From Erwinia aphidicola (lineage in GTDB: Bacteria > Pseudomonadota > Gammaproteobacteria > Enterobacterales > Enterobacteriaceae): a stretch of 64,000 bases of DNA. Positions within the stretch are counted from its first letter, which is position 1. The number at the start of each line of letters is the position of its first letter. Both the position numbers and the translations under genes were made by a program. Location of the stretch: the NCBI RefSeq assembly GCF_024169515.1, contig NZ_JAMKCQ010000001.1, positions 4,526,001 to 4,590,000 of the forward strand. The letters run 5' to 3'. A model generated the notes under the pieces. It was not told where the DNA came from, searched no databases, and was given only the letters and a program-made list of their open reading frames with translations. Shown in pieces: positions 11,046 through 21,058 of this stretch.

Positions 11046-12173
11046 ATGGATTATCAGCTCGATCTCAACTGGTCCGACTTTATTCAGCGCTACTGGCAGA
11101 AACGCCCGGTAGTGCTGAAACGCGGCTTCAAAAACTTCGTTGACCCGATCTCCCCGGATGAACTGGCCGGCCTGGCGATGGAAAACGAAGTCGACAGCCG
11201 ACTGGTCAGCCACCAGGATGGAAAATGGCAGGTCGCTCACGGCCCGTTCGAGAGCTATGACCATCTTGGCGAGAACAACTGGTCGCTGCTGGTGCAGGCG
11301 GTCGATCACTGGCATGAAGCGTCTGCCGCGCTGATGCACCCCTTCCGCACAATCCCCGACTGGCGTATGGACGATCTGATGATCTCCTTCTCGGTGCCGG
11401 GCGGCGGCGTGGGGCCGCATTTCGACCAGTATGACGTATTTATCATTCAGGGCACCGGCCGTCGTCGCTGGCGCGTGGGTGAAAAAACCGAACTGAAACA
11501 GCACTGTCCGCATCCCGACCTGCTGCAGGTGGAGCCGTTCGAGGCGATCATCGATGAAGAGCTGGAGCCGGGCGATATTCTCTATATTCCGCCAGGATTC
11601 CCGCATGAGGGCTATTCGCTGGAAAATGCGATTAACTACTCGGTGGGATTCCGTGCGCCAAGCGGGCGTGAGCTGATCAGCGGCTTTGCCGACTACGTGC
11701 TGGCCCGCGAACTGGGCAGCCGCCGCTTCAGCGACCCGGACGTGCAGCCACGCGAGCATCACGCCGAAATTCTGCCCGCGGAGCTGGCGGGCATTCGCGC
11801 CATGATGCTGGAAGTGATTGACCAGCCGCAGCACTTTAATCAGTGGTTCGGCGAGTTTATCTCCCAGTCGCGTCACGAACTGGACATCGCGCCGCCGGAG
11901 CCGCCGTATCAGCCGGATGAGATTTATGATGCGCTACAGCAGGGCGAGCAGCTGTCACGCCTGGGCGGTCTGCGCGTGGTGTCGATCGGTGAAGCAGTGT
12001 TTATCAACGGTGAGCAGGTGGAATCCCCGCACCGTGCTGCCCTCACTGCGCTGGCCAACCAGCTGACGCTTGGCCAGGAACAGCTTGGTGATGCGCTCGA
12101 CGATCCGTCATTCCTTGCGCAGCTTGCCGCGTTGGTAAACAGCGGCTACTGGTATTTCCCGGAAGAAGAGTAA
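11046..12173 (+). CDS. roxA: 50S ribosomal protein L16 3-hydroxylase (JmjC oxygenase)
   Basis: A 2-oxoglutarate/Fe(II) oxygenase that hydroxylates Arg81 of ribosomal protein L16 in E. coli (RoxA, formerly YcfD). The JmjC iron triad is visible: His125 and Asp127 in GPHFDQYDVF and His187 in GFPHEGYSL. The numbering is identical to E. coli. It has 375 residues with the C-terminal dimerisation and winged-helix region intact. It follows phoQ, the same order as E. coli. A repeat cluster begins just after its stop. Confidence 0.96.
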   Translation: MDYQLDLNWSDFIQRYWQKRPVVLKRGFKNFVDPISPDELAGLAMENEVDSRLVSHQDGKWQVAHGPFESYDHLGENNWSLLVQAVDHWHEASAALMHPFRTIPDWRMDDLMISFSVPGGGVGPHFDQYDVFIIQGTGRRRWRVGEKTELKQHCPHPDLLQVEPFEAIIDEELEPGDILYIPPGFPHEGYSLENAINYSVGFRAPSGRELISGFADYVLARELGSRRFSDPDVQPREHHAEILPAELAGIRAMMLEVIDQPQHFNQWFGEFISQSRHELDIAPPEPPYQPDEIYDALQQGEQLSRLGGLRVVSIGEAVFINGEQVESPHRAALTALANQLTLGQEQLGDALDDPSFLAQLAALVNSGYWYFPEEE

Positions 12174-12180
12174 ACCTTTG

Positions 12181-12360
12181 CGGGGCGACCAGAACAGCGG
12201 TCGCCCCCTACGAAATCTTGCCGTCGTAGGGGCGGACCCTCTTTTCCGGTCCGCCCGCAGATCCCGCCGTGGACACGGGGCGACCGAAACAATAGGTCGC
12301 CCCCTACGAAATCTTGCCGTCGTAGGGGCGGACCCTCTTTTTCGGTCAGCCCGCAGACCC
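12181..12360. repeat. Tandem pair of about 96-bp palindromic repeats
   Basis: Two near-identical units, offset by 95-96 bp, each hold two inverted repeats: GGGCGACC paired with GGTCGCCC, and GGGGCGGACC paired with GGTCCGCCC (degenerate in copy two). The core CCTACGAAATCTTGCCGTCG is shared exactly. The second copy runs into the 3' end of pepT and supplies its final codons and stop. It resembles the short intergenic palindromes at other points of this window and is probably a REP-like family. Confidence 0.85.
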
Positions 12361-13593
12361 TGCCGTTTTCGCCTGTTCCGCCGCCAGCGCCGCAATGCGC
12401 ACAATCACCTGTACGGCCCGCTCCATATTATCCAGCGAGGCAAATTCATGCCTGCCGTGATAGTTGTAGCCGCCGGTAAACAGGTTCGGGCATGGCAAGC
12501 CCATAAATGACAGCTGCGCACCATCGGTGCCGCCGCGGATCGGTTTCACCTGCGGGGTAATATCGCAGTCGCGCATCGCCTGCAGCGCCAGCTCGATACT
12601 CTGCGGGCAGGCTTCCACCTTTTCACGCATATTGTAATAGCTGTCCTCGACCAGCAGCTCAATCCCCGCCGCGGCAGGCAGCGTCTGTTCCAGCCGTGCG
12701 GCGATTTCCGCCAGCAGCTGCTTACGCTGGCTGAAGCCGCTGCGCGAGAAGTCACGCACAATGTAGTGCAGCTCGGCACGATCGACCGCGCCCTTGATCC
12801 CGTGCAGATGGTAGAAGCCTTCGTAACCGGCGGTTTTCTCCGGTACCTCATCTTCCGGCAGCTCACGGTGGAAACGCATCGCCACGTCCAGCGCGTTAAC
12901 CATTACCCCTTTTGCAGTTCCGGGATGCACATTATTGCCGGTGATCTTTACCGTCACCGAGGCCGCATTAAAGTTCTCGTACTCGAACTCGCCCATGCCA
13001 CCGCCGTCAACGGTATAGGCCCAGTCAGCGCCGAATGCCGCCACGTCAAAGTTGTGAATGCCTTTACCAATCTCTTCATCAGGGGTGAACGCTACGCGCA
13101 CTTCACCATGCTCAACGCCGCCCTGCGTTAAGTGCGCCAGCGCGGTCATGATCTCGGCAATACCGGCTTTATCATCAGCGCCGAGCAGGGTTTTGCCATC
13201 GGTGGTGATCAAGGTATGGCCGATCAGCTCGTGCAGCACCGGGAACATCACCGGGGAGAGGATCTCATCGCCAACGCCGAGCGCGATATCGCCCCCGCGG
13301 TAGTTTTCAATCACCTGCGGATTGACGTTTTTGGCGGTAAAATCCGGCGAGGTATCCATATGCGAGATAAACCCGATCGCCGGCGTCGGCCAGCTGACGT
13401 TGGACGGCAGCGTCGCCATGACAATACCCTGCTTGCTGCAGCGGATATCCTGCATGCCAAGCGCTCTCAGCTCTTCACACAGTATCTGCGCCAGGCGTAG
13501 CTGCCCCTCGGAGCTGGGTATCTGACGCACGTTAACTTTTGATTGCGACTCCACGGATACATAGTTTAAGAAGCGATTGAGTAAATTGTTCAT
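12346..13593 (-). CDS. pepT: Peptidase T (tripeptide aminopeptidase)
   Basis: A cytoplasmic zinc M20 peptidase that removes the N-terminal residue of tripeptides. The metal-site motifs are [21 protein letters not shown] and FTPDEEIG, and GGTDGAQLS is present near the C-terminus. It has 415 residues, somewhat longer than E. coli (408). The extra tail ([11 protein letters not shown]) is encoded where the palindromic repeat array overlaps the gene, so the repeat appears to have extended the protein. It is convergent with roxA. Confidence 0.96.
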   Translation of the reverse strand: MNNLLNRFLNYVSVESQSKVNVRQIPSSEGQLRLAQILCEELRALGMQDIRCSKQGIVMATLPSNVSWPTPAIGFISHMDTSPDFTAKNVNPQVIENYRGGDIALGVGDEILSPVMFPVLHELIGHTLITTDGKTLLGADDKAGIAEIMTALAHLTQGGVEHGEVRVAFTPDEEIGKGIHNFDVAAFGADWAYTVDGGGMGEFEYENFNAASVTVKITGNNVHPGTAKGVMVNALDVAMRFHRELPEDEVPEKTAGYEGFYHLHGIKGAVDRAELHYIVRDFSRSGFSQRKQLLAEIAARLEQTLPAAAGIELLVEDSYYNMREKVEACPQSIELALQAMRDCDITPQVKPIRGGTDGAQLSFMGLPCPNLFTGGYNYHGRHEFASLDNMERAVQVIVRIAALAAEQAKTAGSAG

Positions 13594-13683
13594 CTGTCGT
13601 CCCTCTGAATGCCAGCGTTTATTATGGGTAGCCGTACCAGGGCAAATATTGTTTCAAATCACTTTGCGTCGGTGAACGCGTGA

Positions 13684-14247
13684 CTAACGCCGGGGATAAT
13701 GAATCAGATCATGAAAACGCACTTTTTCATTACCCACATTATGGTAGCTGTGCACGCAGTCGGCCTGAAAGCGCAGCGCCTCCCCCCTGCCCAGCCGCTG
13801 AACCTGACCATCAACCACCAGTTCCAGCGCCCCTTCCAGCACAATAACATGTTCTATCACGCCCTTCTCATGGGCGGCGGATTCACTCAGCGCGCCGGGT
13901 GCCAGTTCAATCACCAGCATTTCGAAGCGTAGCTCAGCATCGAAAGGAAACAGTGAAACGATCTGCATCCCGTTCCCCGCCGGTGAATAGCCCGGCAGAA
14001 GGGATTCACGGCGCGGAGCGCGATCATCATCGGCGGCGACCGGTTCAATAAACAGAGAGAACGGCAGATTAAAACCGGTGGCGATTTTCCATAGCGTGGC
14101 GATTGTCGGGCTGGACTCGGCGCGTTCAATCTGCCCGAGCATCGCCTTACTCACCCCAGTGATCTGAGCCGCATGGCTCAGACTCCAGCCGCGCAGCGTA
14201 CGCTGCTGCTTTAGCGTGTTGGCCAGATAATGTTGCAGAGCGTCCAC
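13684..14247 (-). CDS. sutR: HTH-cupin transcriptional regulator SutR
   Basis: A 187-residue regulator with an N-terminal XRE helix-turn-helix (about 12-66, including VSKAMLGQIERAESSPT) and a C-terminal cupin domain (about 105-180, EKGVIEHVIVLEGALEL). It closely resembles E. coli SutR (YdcN), linked to sulfur use. The chosen start is GTG at 14247 because GGAGGA sits five bases upstream; longer readings run into the divergent operator. It is divergent from a YdcO-like transporter, as in E. coli, and very likely controls it and itself. Confidence 0.92.
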   Translation of the reverse strand: MDALQHYLANTLKQQRTLRGWSLSHAAQITGVSKAMLGQIERAESSPTIATLWKIATGFNLPFSLFIEPVAADDDRAPRRESLLPGYSPAGNGMQIVSLFPFDAELRFEMLVIELAPGALSESAAHEKGVIEHVIVLEGALELVVDGQVQRLGRGEALRFQADCVHSYHNVGNEKVRFHDLIHYPRR

Positions 14248-14284
14248 AATGTTCCTCCCGCGATCTTTTGCCGAGTATAGCCGC

Positions 14285-14331
14285 TTGTACGTTATAACGC
14301 ACGATGCTACCTTGTGCGTTATAACGTACAA
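14285..14331. promoter_or_regulatory. Perfect inverted-repeat operator between sutR and ydcO
   Basis: TTGTACGTTATAACGCAC (14285-14302) is followed 11 bases later by its exact reverse complement (14314-14331). Each arm contains the palindrome CGTTATAACG (14290-14299 and 14317-14326), so two dimer sites lie 27 bp centre to centre. It sits in the divergent sutR-ydcO spacer. The natural reading is the binding site for SutR, repressing or activating both genes. Confidence 0.8.
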
Positions 14332-14347
14332 CCTGCGGAAACCGTAT

Positions 14348-15520
14348 ATGCGCCCTCCACTCACGCTCAGCCATCTGACCTTTCCCGCGATTGTTGCCGG
14401 GTTCGTCGCCGTACTGGTGGGCTACACCAGCTCCGCGGCCATTATCTTTCAGGCCGCCGCTGCCGCCGGGGCCAGCCCCCTGCAAATTGGTGGCTGGCTG
14501 ACCATGCTCGGGCTGGGGATGGGCGCCACATCGCTTGGGCTGTCGCTGTGGTATCGCACTCCGGTGCTTACCGCCTGGTCAACCCCCGGGGCTGCGCTGC
14601 TGGTGACCAGCCTGCCCGGCACGCCGCTGAATGAAGCGATAGGGGTATTTATTTTTGCCTCCGCGCTGATCCTGATCTGCGGCGTAACGGGGCTGTTTGC
14701 GCGCGTGATGAACGCGATTCCGCAGGCGATCTCGGCGGCAATGCTGGCCGGTATTTTGCTGCGCTTCGGCATGGATGCCTTTGGCGCTCTGCAGGTTAAC
14801 TTCGCGCTCAGCGGCAGCATGTGCCTGGTCTACCTGCTGGCAAGAAGGCTGCTGCCGCGTTATGCCATCATCCTGACGCTGCTGGCCGGGCTGCTGGTGG
14901 CGGCCATTCAGGGCAATATCCACGTTATGCCGGGGCAAAGCAGGGTTATGCCACAGTTTATTGCGCCATACTTCAGCCTCTCCAGCCTGCTCGGCATCGG
15001 TATTCCGTTCTTTGTGGTGACGATGGCTTCGCAGAATGCGCCCGGCATCGCCACGCTGAAAGCGCACGGCTATACGCTGCCGGTGTCGCCGCTGATCGCC
15101 TGGACCGGGCTGACCGCCCTGCTGCTGGCGCCCTTTGGCGGTTTCACCGTCTGTATCGCCGCGATTACTGCCGCAATCTGCATGGGGCCGGAGGTGCACA
15201 GTGACCCGCAGCGGCGCTACTGGGCTGCGGCAGCGGCCGGGGTGTTTTATCTGCTGGCGGGGATATTTGGTGGGGCGATTGGCGGGTTATTTACCGCGCT
15301 GCCGCAGGCGATGATCCACACCATCGCCGGGCTGGCGCTGTTGGGGACCCTTGCCGCCAGCCTGCAGCGGGCGCTCAGCGATGAGAAACAGCTCGATGCA
15401 GCGGCGATCGCCTTTTTGATCACCGCTTCCGGCGTTACGCTGCTGGGCGTGGGCGCCGCGTTCTGGGGATTAATCGGCGGAGTTATCGCCCATCTGATCC
15501 TGACGCAGGCCAAACGCTGA
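14348..15520 (+). CDS. ydcO: BenE-family transporter YdcO
   Basis: A 390-residue inner-membrane protein with about 11-12 hydrophobic segments. It belongs to the benzoate/H+ symporter (BenE) family and resembles E. coli YdcO, whose substrate is not established. Conserved stretches are [20 protein letters not shown] and a Gly-rich C-terminal helix. The start ATG at 14348 gives the YdcO-like N-terminus, and earlier codons lie inside the operator. The last 51 bp overlap the convergent cobB gene. Confidence 0.9.
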   Translation: MRPPLTLSHLTFPAIVAGFVAVLVGYTSSAAIIFQAAAAAGASPLQIGGWLTMLGLGMGATSLGLSLWYRTPVLTAWSTPGAALLVTSLPGTPLNEAIGVFIFASALILICGVTGLFARVMNAIPQAISAAMLAGILLRFGMDAFGALQVNFALSGSMCLVYLLARRLLPRYAIILTLLAGLLVAAIQGNIHVMPGQSRVMPQFIAPYFSLSSLLGIGIPFFVVTMASQNAPGIATLKAHGYTLPVSPLIAWTGLTALLLAPFGGFTVCIAAITAAICMGPEVHSDPQRRYWAAAAAGVFYLLAGIFGGAIGGLFTALPQAMIHTIAGLALLGTLAASLQRALSDEKQLDAAAIAFLITASGVTLLGVGAAFWGLIGGVIAHLILTQAKR

Positions 15521-16381
15521 CGGCGCATCGGGACCTTTGCGCGCATCAGGCCTGGCGATATTTTCCAGCAGGTCGTGCACCCACTCCGGCACCACTTCGC
15601 TGGCCAGGCCATACTGCTTCTCTTCAAACTCGCTGCCAACCTGGCTTGGCTCCAGGTTGAGCTCAACGGTGTGCGCGCCCTGCAGCCTGGCCTCATGGAC
15701 AAAACCGGCCGCCGGATAGACGTGGCCGGAGGTACCGATAGCCACAAAGTAATCCGCCTGCGCCAGCGCCTGATAGATCTCATCCATCTGCAACGGCATC
15801 TCGCCAAACCACACCACGTGCGGTCGCAGCACCGACGGGAACTGGCAGCAGTGGCAGCGATCGTCCGGCTTAACGTCTTCAGTCCAGTGCAGGACCTGCC
15901 CACTGCTGACACAGCGCACTTTCAGCAGTTCGCCATGCATGTGGATCACGTTGCGGTTACCGGCACGCTCGTGCAGGTTGTCGATGTTCTGCGTGACCAG
16001 CAGGAAATGGTCACCAAGGGCGGCTTCCAGCTCGGCCAGCGCCAGATGCGCAGCGTTAGGCTGGATCGCCGGCTGCTGCAGCTGCTGGCGACGCAGATTA
16101 TAGAACTGCTGCACCCGTTCAGGGTTGCGGGCGAAGCCTTCGGGCGTGGCGACATCTTCGACCTTGTGCTCTTCCCACAGGCCATCGGCAGCGCGGAAGG
16201 TCTGAATGCCGGACTCGGCAGAGATGCCAGCCCCGGTCAGTACCACCACGCGCGGCAGCGGATGACGGGCTATTTCGATATTACGGTCGCGTTCGAAAAT
16301 GCGCTGACGAAAACGCTGATGTACCTGGCGTCGGGTCTTCTTGTAGCGTGCCAGCCTTAAGCGGCGACGAGGTGTACGCAT
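15470..16381 (-). CDS. cobB: NAD-dependent protein deacylase (sirtuin) CobB
   Basis: Removes acetyl and succinyl groups from lysines using NAD+, for example reactivating acetyl-CoA synthetase in E. coli. The NAD-binding motif GAGISAESG is at residues 50-58. [12 protein letters not shown] and the catalytic HMHGEL follow. Zinc cysteines appear at VRC and CHCC. It has 303 residues, longer than E. coli, mainly by a C-terminal tail rich in Asp, Pro and Arg that is encoded antisense to the end of ydcO. ATG at 16381 is chosen over the TTG at 16387, which lies too close to the GAGGA site. Confidence 0.95.
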   Translation of the reverse strand: MRTPRRRLRLARYKKTRRQVHQRFRQRIFERDRNIEIARHPLPRVVVLTGAGISAESGIQTFRAADGLWEEHKVEDVATPEGFARNPERVQQFYNLRRQQLQQPAIQPNAAHLALAELEAALGDHFLLVTQNIDNLHERAGNRNVIHMHGELLKVRCVSSGQVLHWTEDVKPDDRCHCCQFPSVLRPHVVWFGEMPLQMDEIYQALAQADYFVAIGTSGHVYPAAGFVHEARLQGAHTVELNLEPSQVGSEFEEKQYGLASEVVPEWVHDLLENIARPDARKGPDAPSAFGLRQDQMGDNSAD

Positions 16382-16401
16382 AACCAAATCCTCTAATCCT
16401 T

Positions 16402-16495
16402 AGAACCTGTCCCATCAGGCTATTTTACTTGCCGTTTTGAACCTGAGCAGTGCTCAAAATTGTCTGCGACAATTACGCCTGTTGGGACAGGTTCT
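16402..16495. repeat. 94-bp MITE-like element with 19-bp inverted ends
   Basis: AGAACCTGTCCCATCAGGC (16402-16420) is matched 18 of 19 by the inverted copy at 16477-16495. The inside is short and noncoding. The right arm enters the nagK reading frame and encodes its last residues (KNLSQQA) and stop. Inverted ends with a small non-coding body fit a miniature inverted-repeat element. No parent transposase is in the window. Confidence 0.75.
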
Positions 16496-17399
16496 TAATG
16501 TGCAGGAATGCGGCACCGCGCATTCCGCCTGCGTCTCCATGACGTGCCTTTGCAAAGCGCGGGGGCCTGGCAACCGGTAACAGGTGTGGCGTTACCCGCT
16601 GCGCAAGGTCGTCATACAGCGCATCGAAATTGGACAAACCTCCGCCCAGCACTACCAGCTGGGGGTCGAGCAGCGTCAGGATGTTGCCCAGACAGACTGC
16701 CAGCAGGTCACGATAACGTTCGACGTGTGCCAGCGCGGAAGTATCTCCCTGATAATACCGGGTGATTATCTCAGGCGCACTGAGAGTCTGCTGATAAAAG
16801 TGCTGCCACAGCCATGAAAATCCTGTTCCTGAGAGATAGCCCTCAATACAGCCTTTTTTTCCACAGCCGCAGGTCAGCAGGGGGATATCACGGCCCAGCA
16901 CCTCCAGCGCATCGACCGGCAGGCGCATATGTCCCAGCTCCCCGACCACGTAATTGCGCCCGGTGACCGGTTTGCCGTCAACGATCAACCCACCGCCGAC
17001 GCCGGTGCCGAGGATGATCCCCAGCACCACCGGGTAGCGCTGAAATTCATCATCCCAGGCTTCCGACAGCGCAAAACAGTTGGCATCGTTATCAATGCGT
17101 ACCTGACGATTCAGGCGCTGGCTAAGATCGGCACACAGCGTGCGTCCGCGTGCCGCCGGAATATTGGCGGTGAACAGCGTGCCGTCATCCGGCACCGGCA
17201 GCCCCGGCACGCCCAGCCCGACGCTGCCCTGCAGCCCGCAAAACGCATCGGCCTCAAGCGTTAACTGCTCCAGCAGCGCCAGCAGCTGCGGATAATCATT
17301 CTGCGGCGTGGCAACGCGCTGCTGCCAGACCAGCTGGCGCTGAGCGTCATACACTCCAAGGGCGATTTTGCTGCCGCCAATATCAAAGCCGTAATACAT
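16473..17399 (-). CDS. nagK: N-acetyl-D-glucosamine kinase
   Basis: A ROK-family kinase that phosphorylates GlcNAc recovered from murein turnover to GlcNAc-6-P. The N-terminal phosphate-binding motif is [19 protein letters not shown] and the zinc cluster [15 protein letters not shown] mark the ROK family. It has 308 residues (E. coli 303). The start ATG at 17399 follows GGGGG, and earlier in-frame codons lie in the duplicated end of lolE. Its C-terminus has been replaced or extended by the MITE-like repeat. The lolCDE-nagK-cobB order matches E. coli. Confidence 0.95.
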   Translation of the reverse strand: MYYGFDIGGSKIALGVYDAQRQLVWQQRVATPQNDYPQLLALLEQLTLEADAFCGLQGSVGLGVPGLPVPDDGTLFTANIPAARGRTLCADLSQRLNRQVRIDNDANCFALSEAWDDEFQRYPVVLGIILGTGVGGGLIVDGKPVTGRNYVVGELGHMRLPVDALEVLGRDIPLLTCGCGKKGCIEGYLSGTGFSWLWQHFYQQTLSAPEIITRYYQGDTSALAHVERYRDLLAVCLGNILTLLDPQLVVLGGGLSNFDALYDDLAQRVTPHLLPVARPPRFAKARHGDAGGMRGAAFLHIKNLSQQA

Positions 17400-17437
17400 G
17401 CTGCCCCCGCGATGATTAACCGCTGCCTTACTGTCCA

Positions 17438-17468
17438 CTGTACTTATTGACCGCTGTACTTATTGACC
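17438..17468. repeat. 16-bp tandem duplication across the lolE stop codon
   Basis: CTGTACTTATTGACC occurs at 17438-17452 and 17454-17468. On the minus strand it duplicates the last codons and stop of lolE, leaving a second in-frame-looking TAA downstream. A local slippage duplication is the simplest explanation. Confidence 0.7.
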
Positions 17469-18704
17469 ACTTAGCACGCGCGCCGGGTCGATGCGGCTGG
17501 CGCGGCGTGCCGGATACCAGCTGGCGATCAGGCTCAGCAACAGGGAGGTCACCAGCACAATGCCAACGTCGCCCCAGTGCAGCTCGGAAGGCAGGAAGTC
17601 GATAAAGTAAATATCCCCCGAAAGGAAATGATAGCCAGTCAGCGCTTCAATCGCATGAATGATCGGTGTCAGATTCAGGGCGGCCAGCACGCCCACCACC
17701 ACGCCGCTGACGCTGCCCACCAGCCCGGCCAGCAGGCCGTACCAGACAAAGATGGCGCGAATTAAGCCATCTTTAGCCCCGAGGGTGCGCAGCACGGCAA
17801 TGTCGCCGCTCTTATCTTTCACTGCCATCACCAGCGTGGAGACAATGTTGAAGCAGGCCACGCCGATCACCAGCACCATCGCCAGGTACATAATGGCGCG
17901 GATCATCTGGATGTCGCGGTACATATAGCCGTAGGTGCCAATCCAGCTGCGGATATAGACGGTAGCGTGGGTGACTTCGCCCGCCGCCCGCACCACGCTC
18001 ATCGCGCTAAAGGGATCGGTGGCCTTCAGGGCAATCCCGGTGACGCTGTCGCCCATGCTCAGCAGCTGCTGCGCGTCGGCCAGCGGCACCAGCGCCAGAC
18101 TGTGGTCGAGCATGCCGCTCAGCTTGAGGATACCCGCCACCTGCAGGCGCACCCGCTTTGGCTGCAGCAGCTTATGCCCGGCGTCGCTGTTGGGGATCAT
18201 GATCGTCAGCCAGTCGCCCTGCTTAACCTTCAGGCTATCGGCAACGCCCTGCCCCAGCAGGATCTGCTGCTTGCCTGCGGCGAAGCTGGCCCAGGCATTA
18301 TTCTGCACGTAGGAGGGCAGCGCGCTGAGCTGGCTCTCCTGCTGAGGGTCAACGCCCTTCACCTGCACGGCTTCCAGCTTGCTGCCGCTCTCGATCAGAC
18401 CGGTAAAATTGATATAGGGTGCGGCGGCGGCCACGCCCGGCACCTGGCGGATCTTCGGCAACATCGCCTGCCAGCCGGCAAACGGCTGATCCTGCGGTTC
18501 AATCTCGCCGTGCGGCACCACCGCCAAAATACGGTTGTTCAGCTCGCGCTCGAAGCCGTTCATCGCACTCAGCCCGACAATCAGTACCGCCACGCCGAGC
18601 GCGATACCGACGGTGGAGATCACCGAGATCAGCGAAACCATGCCGCCGCGGCGACGGCCGCGGCTAAAGCGCAGGCCGAGCAGTAAAGAGAGAGAGCCGG
18701 CCAT
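17460..18704 (-). CDS. lolE: Lipoprotein-releasing complex permease LolE
   Basis: One of the two membrane subunits of LolCDE, which extracts outer-membrane lipoproteins from the inner membrane and hands them to LolA. It has four membrane segments: one near residues 25-45 and three in the C-terminal third. A large periplasmic domain lies between, and the protein ends with [16 protein letters not shown] as in MacB/FtsX permeases. It has 414 residues as in E. coli. Its ATG overlaps the lolD stop (TGATG), so the two are translationally coupled. Confidence 0.97.
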   Translation of the reverse strand: MAGSLSLLLGLRFSRGRRRGGMVSLISVISTVGIALGVAVLIVGLSAMNGFERELNNRILAVVPHGEIEPQDQPFAGWQAMLPKIRQVPGVAAAAPYINFTGLIESGSKLEAVQVKGVDPQQESQLSALPSYVQNNAWASFAAGKQQILLGQGVADSLKVKQGDWLTIMIPNSDAGHKLLQPKRVRLQVAGILKLSGMLDHSLALVPLADAQQLLSMGDSVTGIALKATDPFSAMSVVRAAGEVTHATVYIRSWIGTYGYMYRDIQMIRAIMYLAMVLVIGVACFNIVSTLVMAVKDKSGDIAVLRTLGAKDGLIRAIFVWYGLLAGLVGSVSGVVVGVLAALNLTPIIHAIEALTGYHFLSGDIYFIDFLPSELHWGDVGIVLVTSLLLSLIASWYPARRASRIDPARVLSGQ

Positions 18705-19408
18705 CAGAGGCTACCTGCCAGTTGCACCTGGTCGCTCAGCACGCCGTCGCGCATCTCCATCTGGCGCTGCATGCGTTTCGCCAGGCTCAGGTCGTGCGTC
18801 ACCACCAGGAAAGCGGTGCCCTGAGTCTGGTTCAGCTCACCCAGCAGCTCAAAAATGGCATTGGCATTGCGTGCATCGAGGTTGCCGGTCGGTTCATCCG
18901 CCAGCACCAGGCGCGGGCTGTTGACCAGCGCCCGGGCGATAGCCACGCGCTGACGCTCGCCGCCGGAGAGCTCTGCCGGGCGGTGCGCAGCACGATGATC
19001 CAGGCCAACCGCTTTCAGCATCGCCAGCGCCTTCGCCTGCGCCCCGGCCTTCGCCGTTTTGCCAATCAGCAGCGGCATCGCGACGTTTTCCAGCGCGCTA
19101 AAGTCCGGCAGCAGGTGGTGGAACTGGTAGATAAAGCCAAGTTCGCGGTTGCGCAGCTCGGCCTTGGCCGCTGACGACATGGCGTTCAGCGATTTGCCGT
19201 CAAACACCACCTCACCGGAGGTAGGGGTATCCAGCCCGCCCAGCAGGTGCATCAGGGTACTTTTACCGGAGCCGGAGCTGCCGACAATCGCCATCATTTC
19301 ACCCGGCTTCACGCTGAAGGATACGTTGCGCAGGACATCGGTCTGCACGCTGCCTTCCTGATAGCGTTTACACAGGTTGTCGCACTGCAACAGGATGTTG
19401 TTACTCAT
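18704..19408 (-). CDS. lolD: Lipoprotein-releasing complex ATPase LolD
   Basis: The ATP-binding subunit of LolCDE. Walker A is GSSGSGKST (43-51), the signature [15 protein letters not shown] and Walker [13 protein letters not shown]. The H-loop THD is near residue 200. It has 234 residues (E. coli 233). The start [11 protein letters not shown] at 19408 lies eight bases inside the end of lolC. That overlap and the TGATG junction with lolE show a tightly coupled lolC-lolD-lolE operon. Confidence 0.97.
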   Translation of the reverse strand: MSNNILLQCDNLCKRYQEGSVQTDVLRNVSFSVKPGEMMAIVGSSGSGKSTLMHLLGGLDTPTSGEVVFDGKSLNAMSSAAKAELRNRELGFIYQFHHLLPDFSALENVAMPLLIGKTAKAGAQAKALAMLKAVGLDHRAAHRPAELSGGERQRVAIARALVNSPRLVLADEPTGNLDARNANAIFELLGELNQTQGTAFLVVTHDLSLAKRMQRQMEMRDGVLSDQVQLAGSL

Positions 19409-20600
19409 AACGTAAAGCCTCAGCGGGTTGAACGGCGGCCGCGCGCCAGGAAGGGTAAAGCGTGGACAGCAGCGCCACCACAATCGCCGTAACGGTGATG
19501 GTGGCAACCTGCGTCAGAGAGATATCGACCGGAAGCGCGGCGCCATCAAGGAAGGCACCGATAACCGGCATTAAATTATTTAGCTGGCTGGCCAGCAGTA
19601 CGCCCAACAGCGCGCCCAGCACCGCGCCCACCACTCCGGCGGTCGCACCCTGCACCATAAACACGGCGACAATCTGGCGACGCGTCAGCCCCTGGGTTTG
19701 CAGGATAGCCACTTCACCCTGCTTCTCCATAATCATCAGGCCAAGCGAGGTGACGATATTAAAAGCGGCAACGGCGACGATCAGGCTGAGCAGCAGCCCC
19801 ATCATATTTTTCTCCATCTTCACGGCCTGGAACAGTTCGCCCTTGCGCTCGCGCCAGTCTTTCCACACCAGCCCTTTCGCCAGCGGCTGCTGGCTGATGG
19901 TGTCGACCTGCAGCGGCTTATCCAGCCACAGACGCCAGCCGGTGATATTGCCTGCCGGGTAACGCATCAGGCGCGACGCATCCTGCTGGTTGACCAAAAT
20001 CTGGTAGCCATCGACATCGCTGTTAGCGGCAAAGGTGCCGATCACGGTAAACAGACGCTGGCTGGGAATGCGGCCCATCGGGGTGAACTGGCTGGCGGAT
20101 GGCACCATCAGGCGGATTTTATCGCCGCGCTGCACGCCCAGCTGATGCGCCAGCTGCTCGCCGACGATGGTATTGTACTGGCCCGACTGCAGCTGCTGCT
20201 GACGCACGTTATAGAGATACGGTGCCAGCGGGTCCGGCTCATCGGGGTTAATCCCCAGCATAACGCCAACGCCCACGCTGGCGGCGCTCTGCATCACCAC
20301 TTCCCCGGTGGAAAGCGGCGTAATGCGGCTGACGCCGGAGAGATGCAGGCTGCTGGCAGGGGTCTGCTGCGGGTTGATGGAGCCGCTGTCGCGGGTAATT
20401 AACGCCTGCGGCATCAGCCCGAGGGTGTTTTTTTCCAGCTCGTGCTCAAGCCCGTTCATTACGGAAAGCACGGTAACCAGCGCCATCACGCCCAGCGTAA
20501 TGCCAATGGCAGAGAGCCAGGAGACAAACCGGCCGAAGCGGTCTGAGGCGCGCCCGCGCATATAGCGCAGGCCGATAAATAAGGCGACAGGTTGATACAT
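19401..20600 (-). CDS. lolC: Lipoprotein-releasing complex permease LolC
   Basis: The second membrane subunit of LolCDE, the one whose periplasmic hook recruits LolA in E. coli. It has 399 residues, the E. coli length. The opening [10 protein letters not shown] and the first membrane helix (about 23-47) precede the periplasmic domain. Three further helices lie in the C-terminal third, and the end is [19 protein letters not shown]. It is the first gene of the operon. About 450 bp without a supported gene separate it from the divergent diguanylate cyclase gene. Confidence 0.97.
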   Translation of the reverse strand: MYQPVALFIGLRYMRGRASDRFGRFVSWLSAIGITLGVMALVTVLSVMNGLEHELEKNTLGLMPQALITRDSGSINPQQTPASSLHLSGVSRITPLSTGEVVMQSAASVGVGVMLGINPDEPDPLAPYLYNVRQQQLQSGQYNTIVGEQLAHQLGVQRGDKIRLMVPSASQFTPMGRIPSQRLFTVIGTFAANSDVDGYQILVNQQDASRLMRYPAGNITGWRLWLDKPLQVDTISQQPLAKGLVWKDWRERKGELFQAVKMEKNMMGLLLSLIVAVAAFNIVTSLGLMIMEKQGEVAILQTQGLTRRQIVAVFMVQGATAGVVGAVLGALLGVLLASQLNNLMPVIGAFLDGAALPVDISLTQVATITVTAIVVALLSTLYPSWRAAAVQPAEALRYE

Positions 20601-21058
20601 GACATCCGTCTTTTAATGGCCGAAACAATTGCTGGGGATAATAAAGGTTAGTCCGGCGTTATGGAACCACTAAGCCTCTGACTGCGCGCATTGTTTTGTC
20701 AATTACTGAAACATTTCAGCGCCGTGGGTCACTGTACCAGGAATTCTCCCAAACCTTCTGATGCCCGACTTTTTTATTCGATCGCGCCGTTTAATTGCGT
20801 TATATGTGGCACCACCTAACGGAACCAGCCATCCAGCGCATTCATTTAGCTTAACTTTAGCCGCTCACGCAGCGCATATCACTGGCTCCAAAGGCACCTG
20901 GATTAATCTTAAGAAATTGCTTTCAGCAGGGTTGTCGCGTATGTTGTGTGCGCATAAAATTACGCCAGCCCTCAGATCGCAGTCTGTTGTCAACCTGAAG
21001 CCAGCCCTTAAATTCGACCGTCCATAAGCGATCCGTTTTAACCGTCCTGAGCCTAAAG
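20601..21058. other. Intergenic region, no gene supported
   Basis: This divergent spacer between lolC and the diguanylate cyclase gene should hold the promoters of both. I see no gene, no convincing sigma-70 pair and no strong hairpin. The short open frames here have poor starts and no protein-like pattern. Confidence 0.6.
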
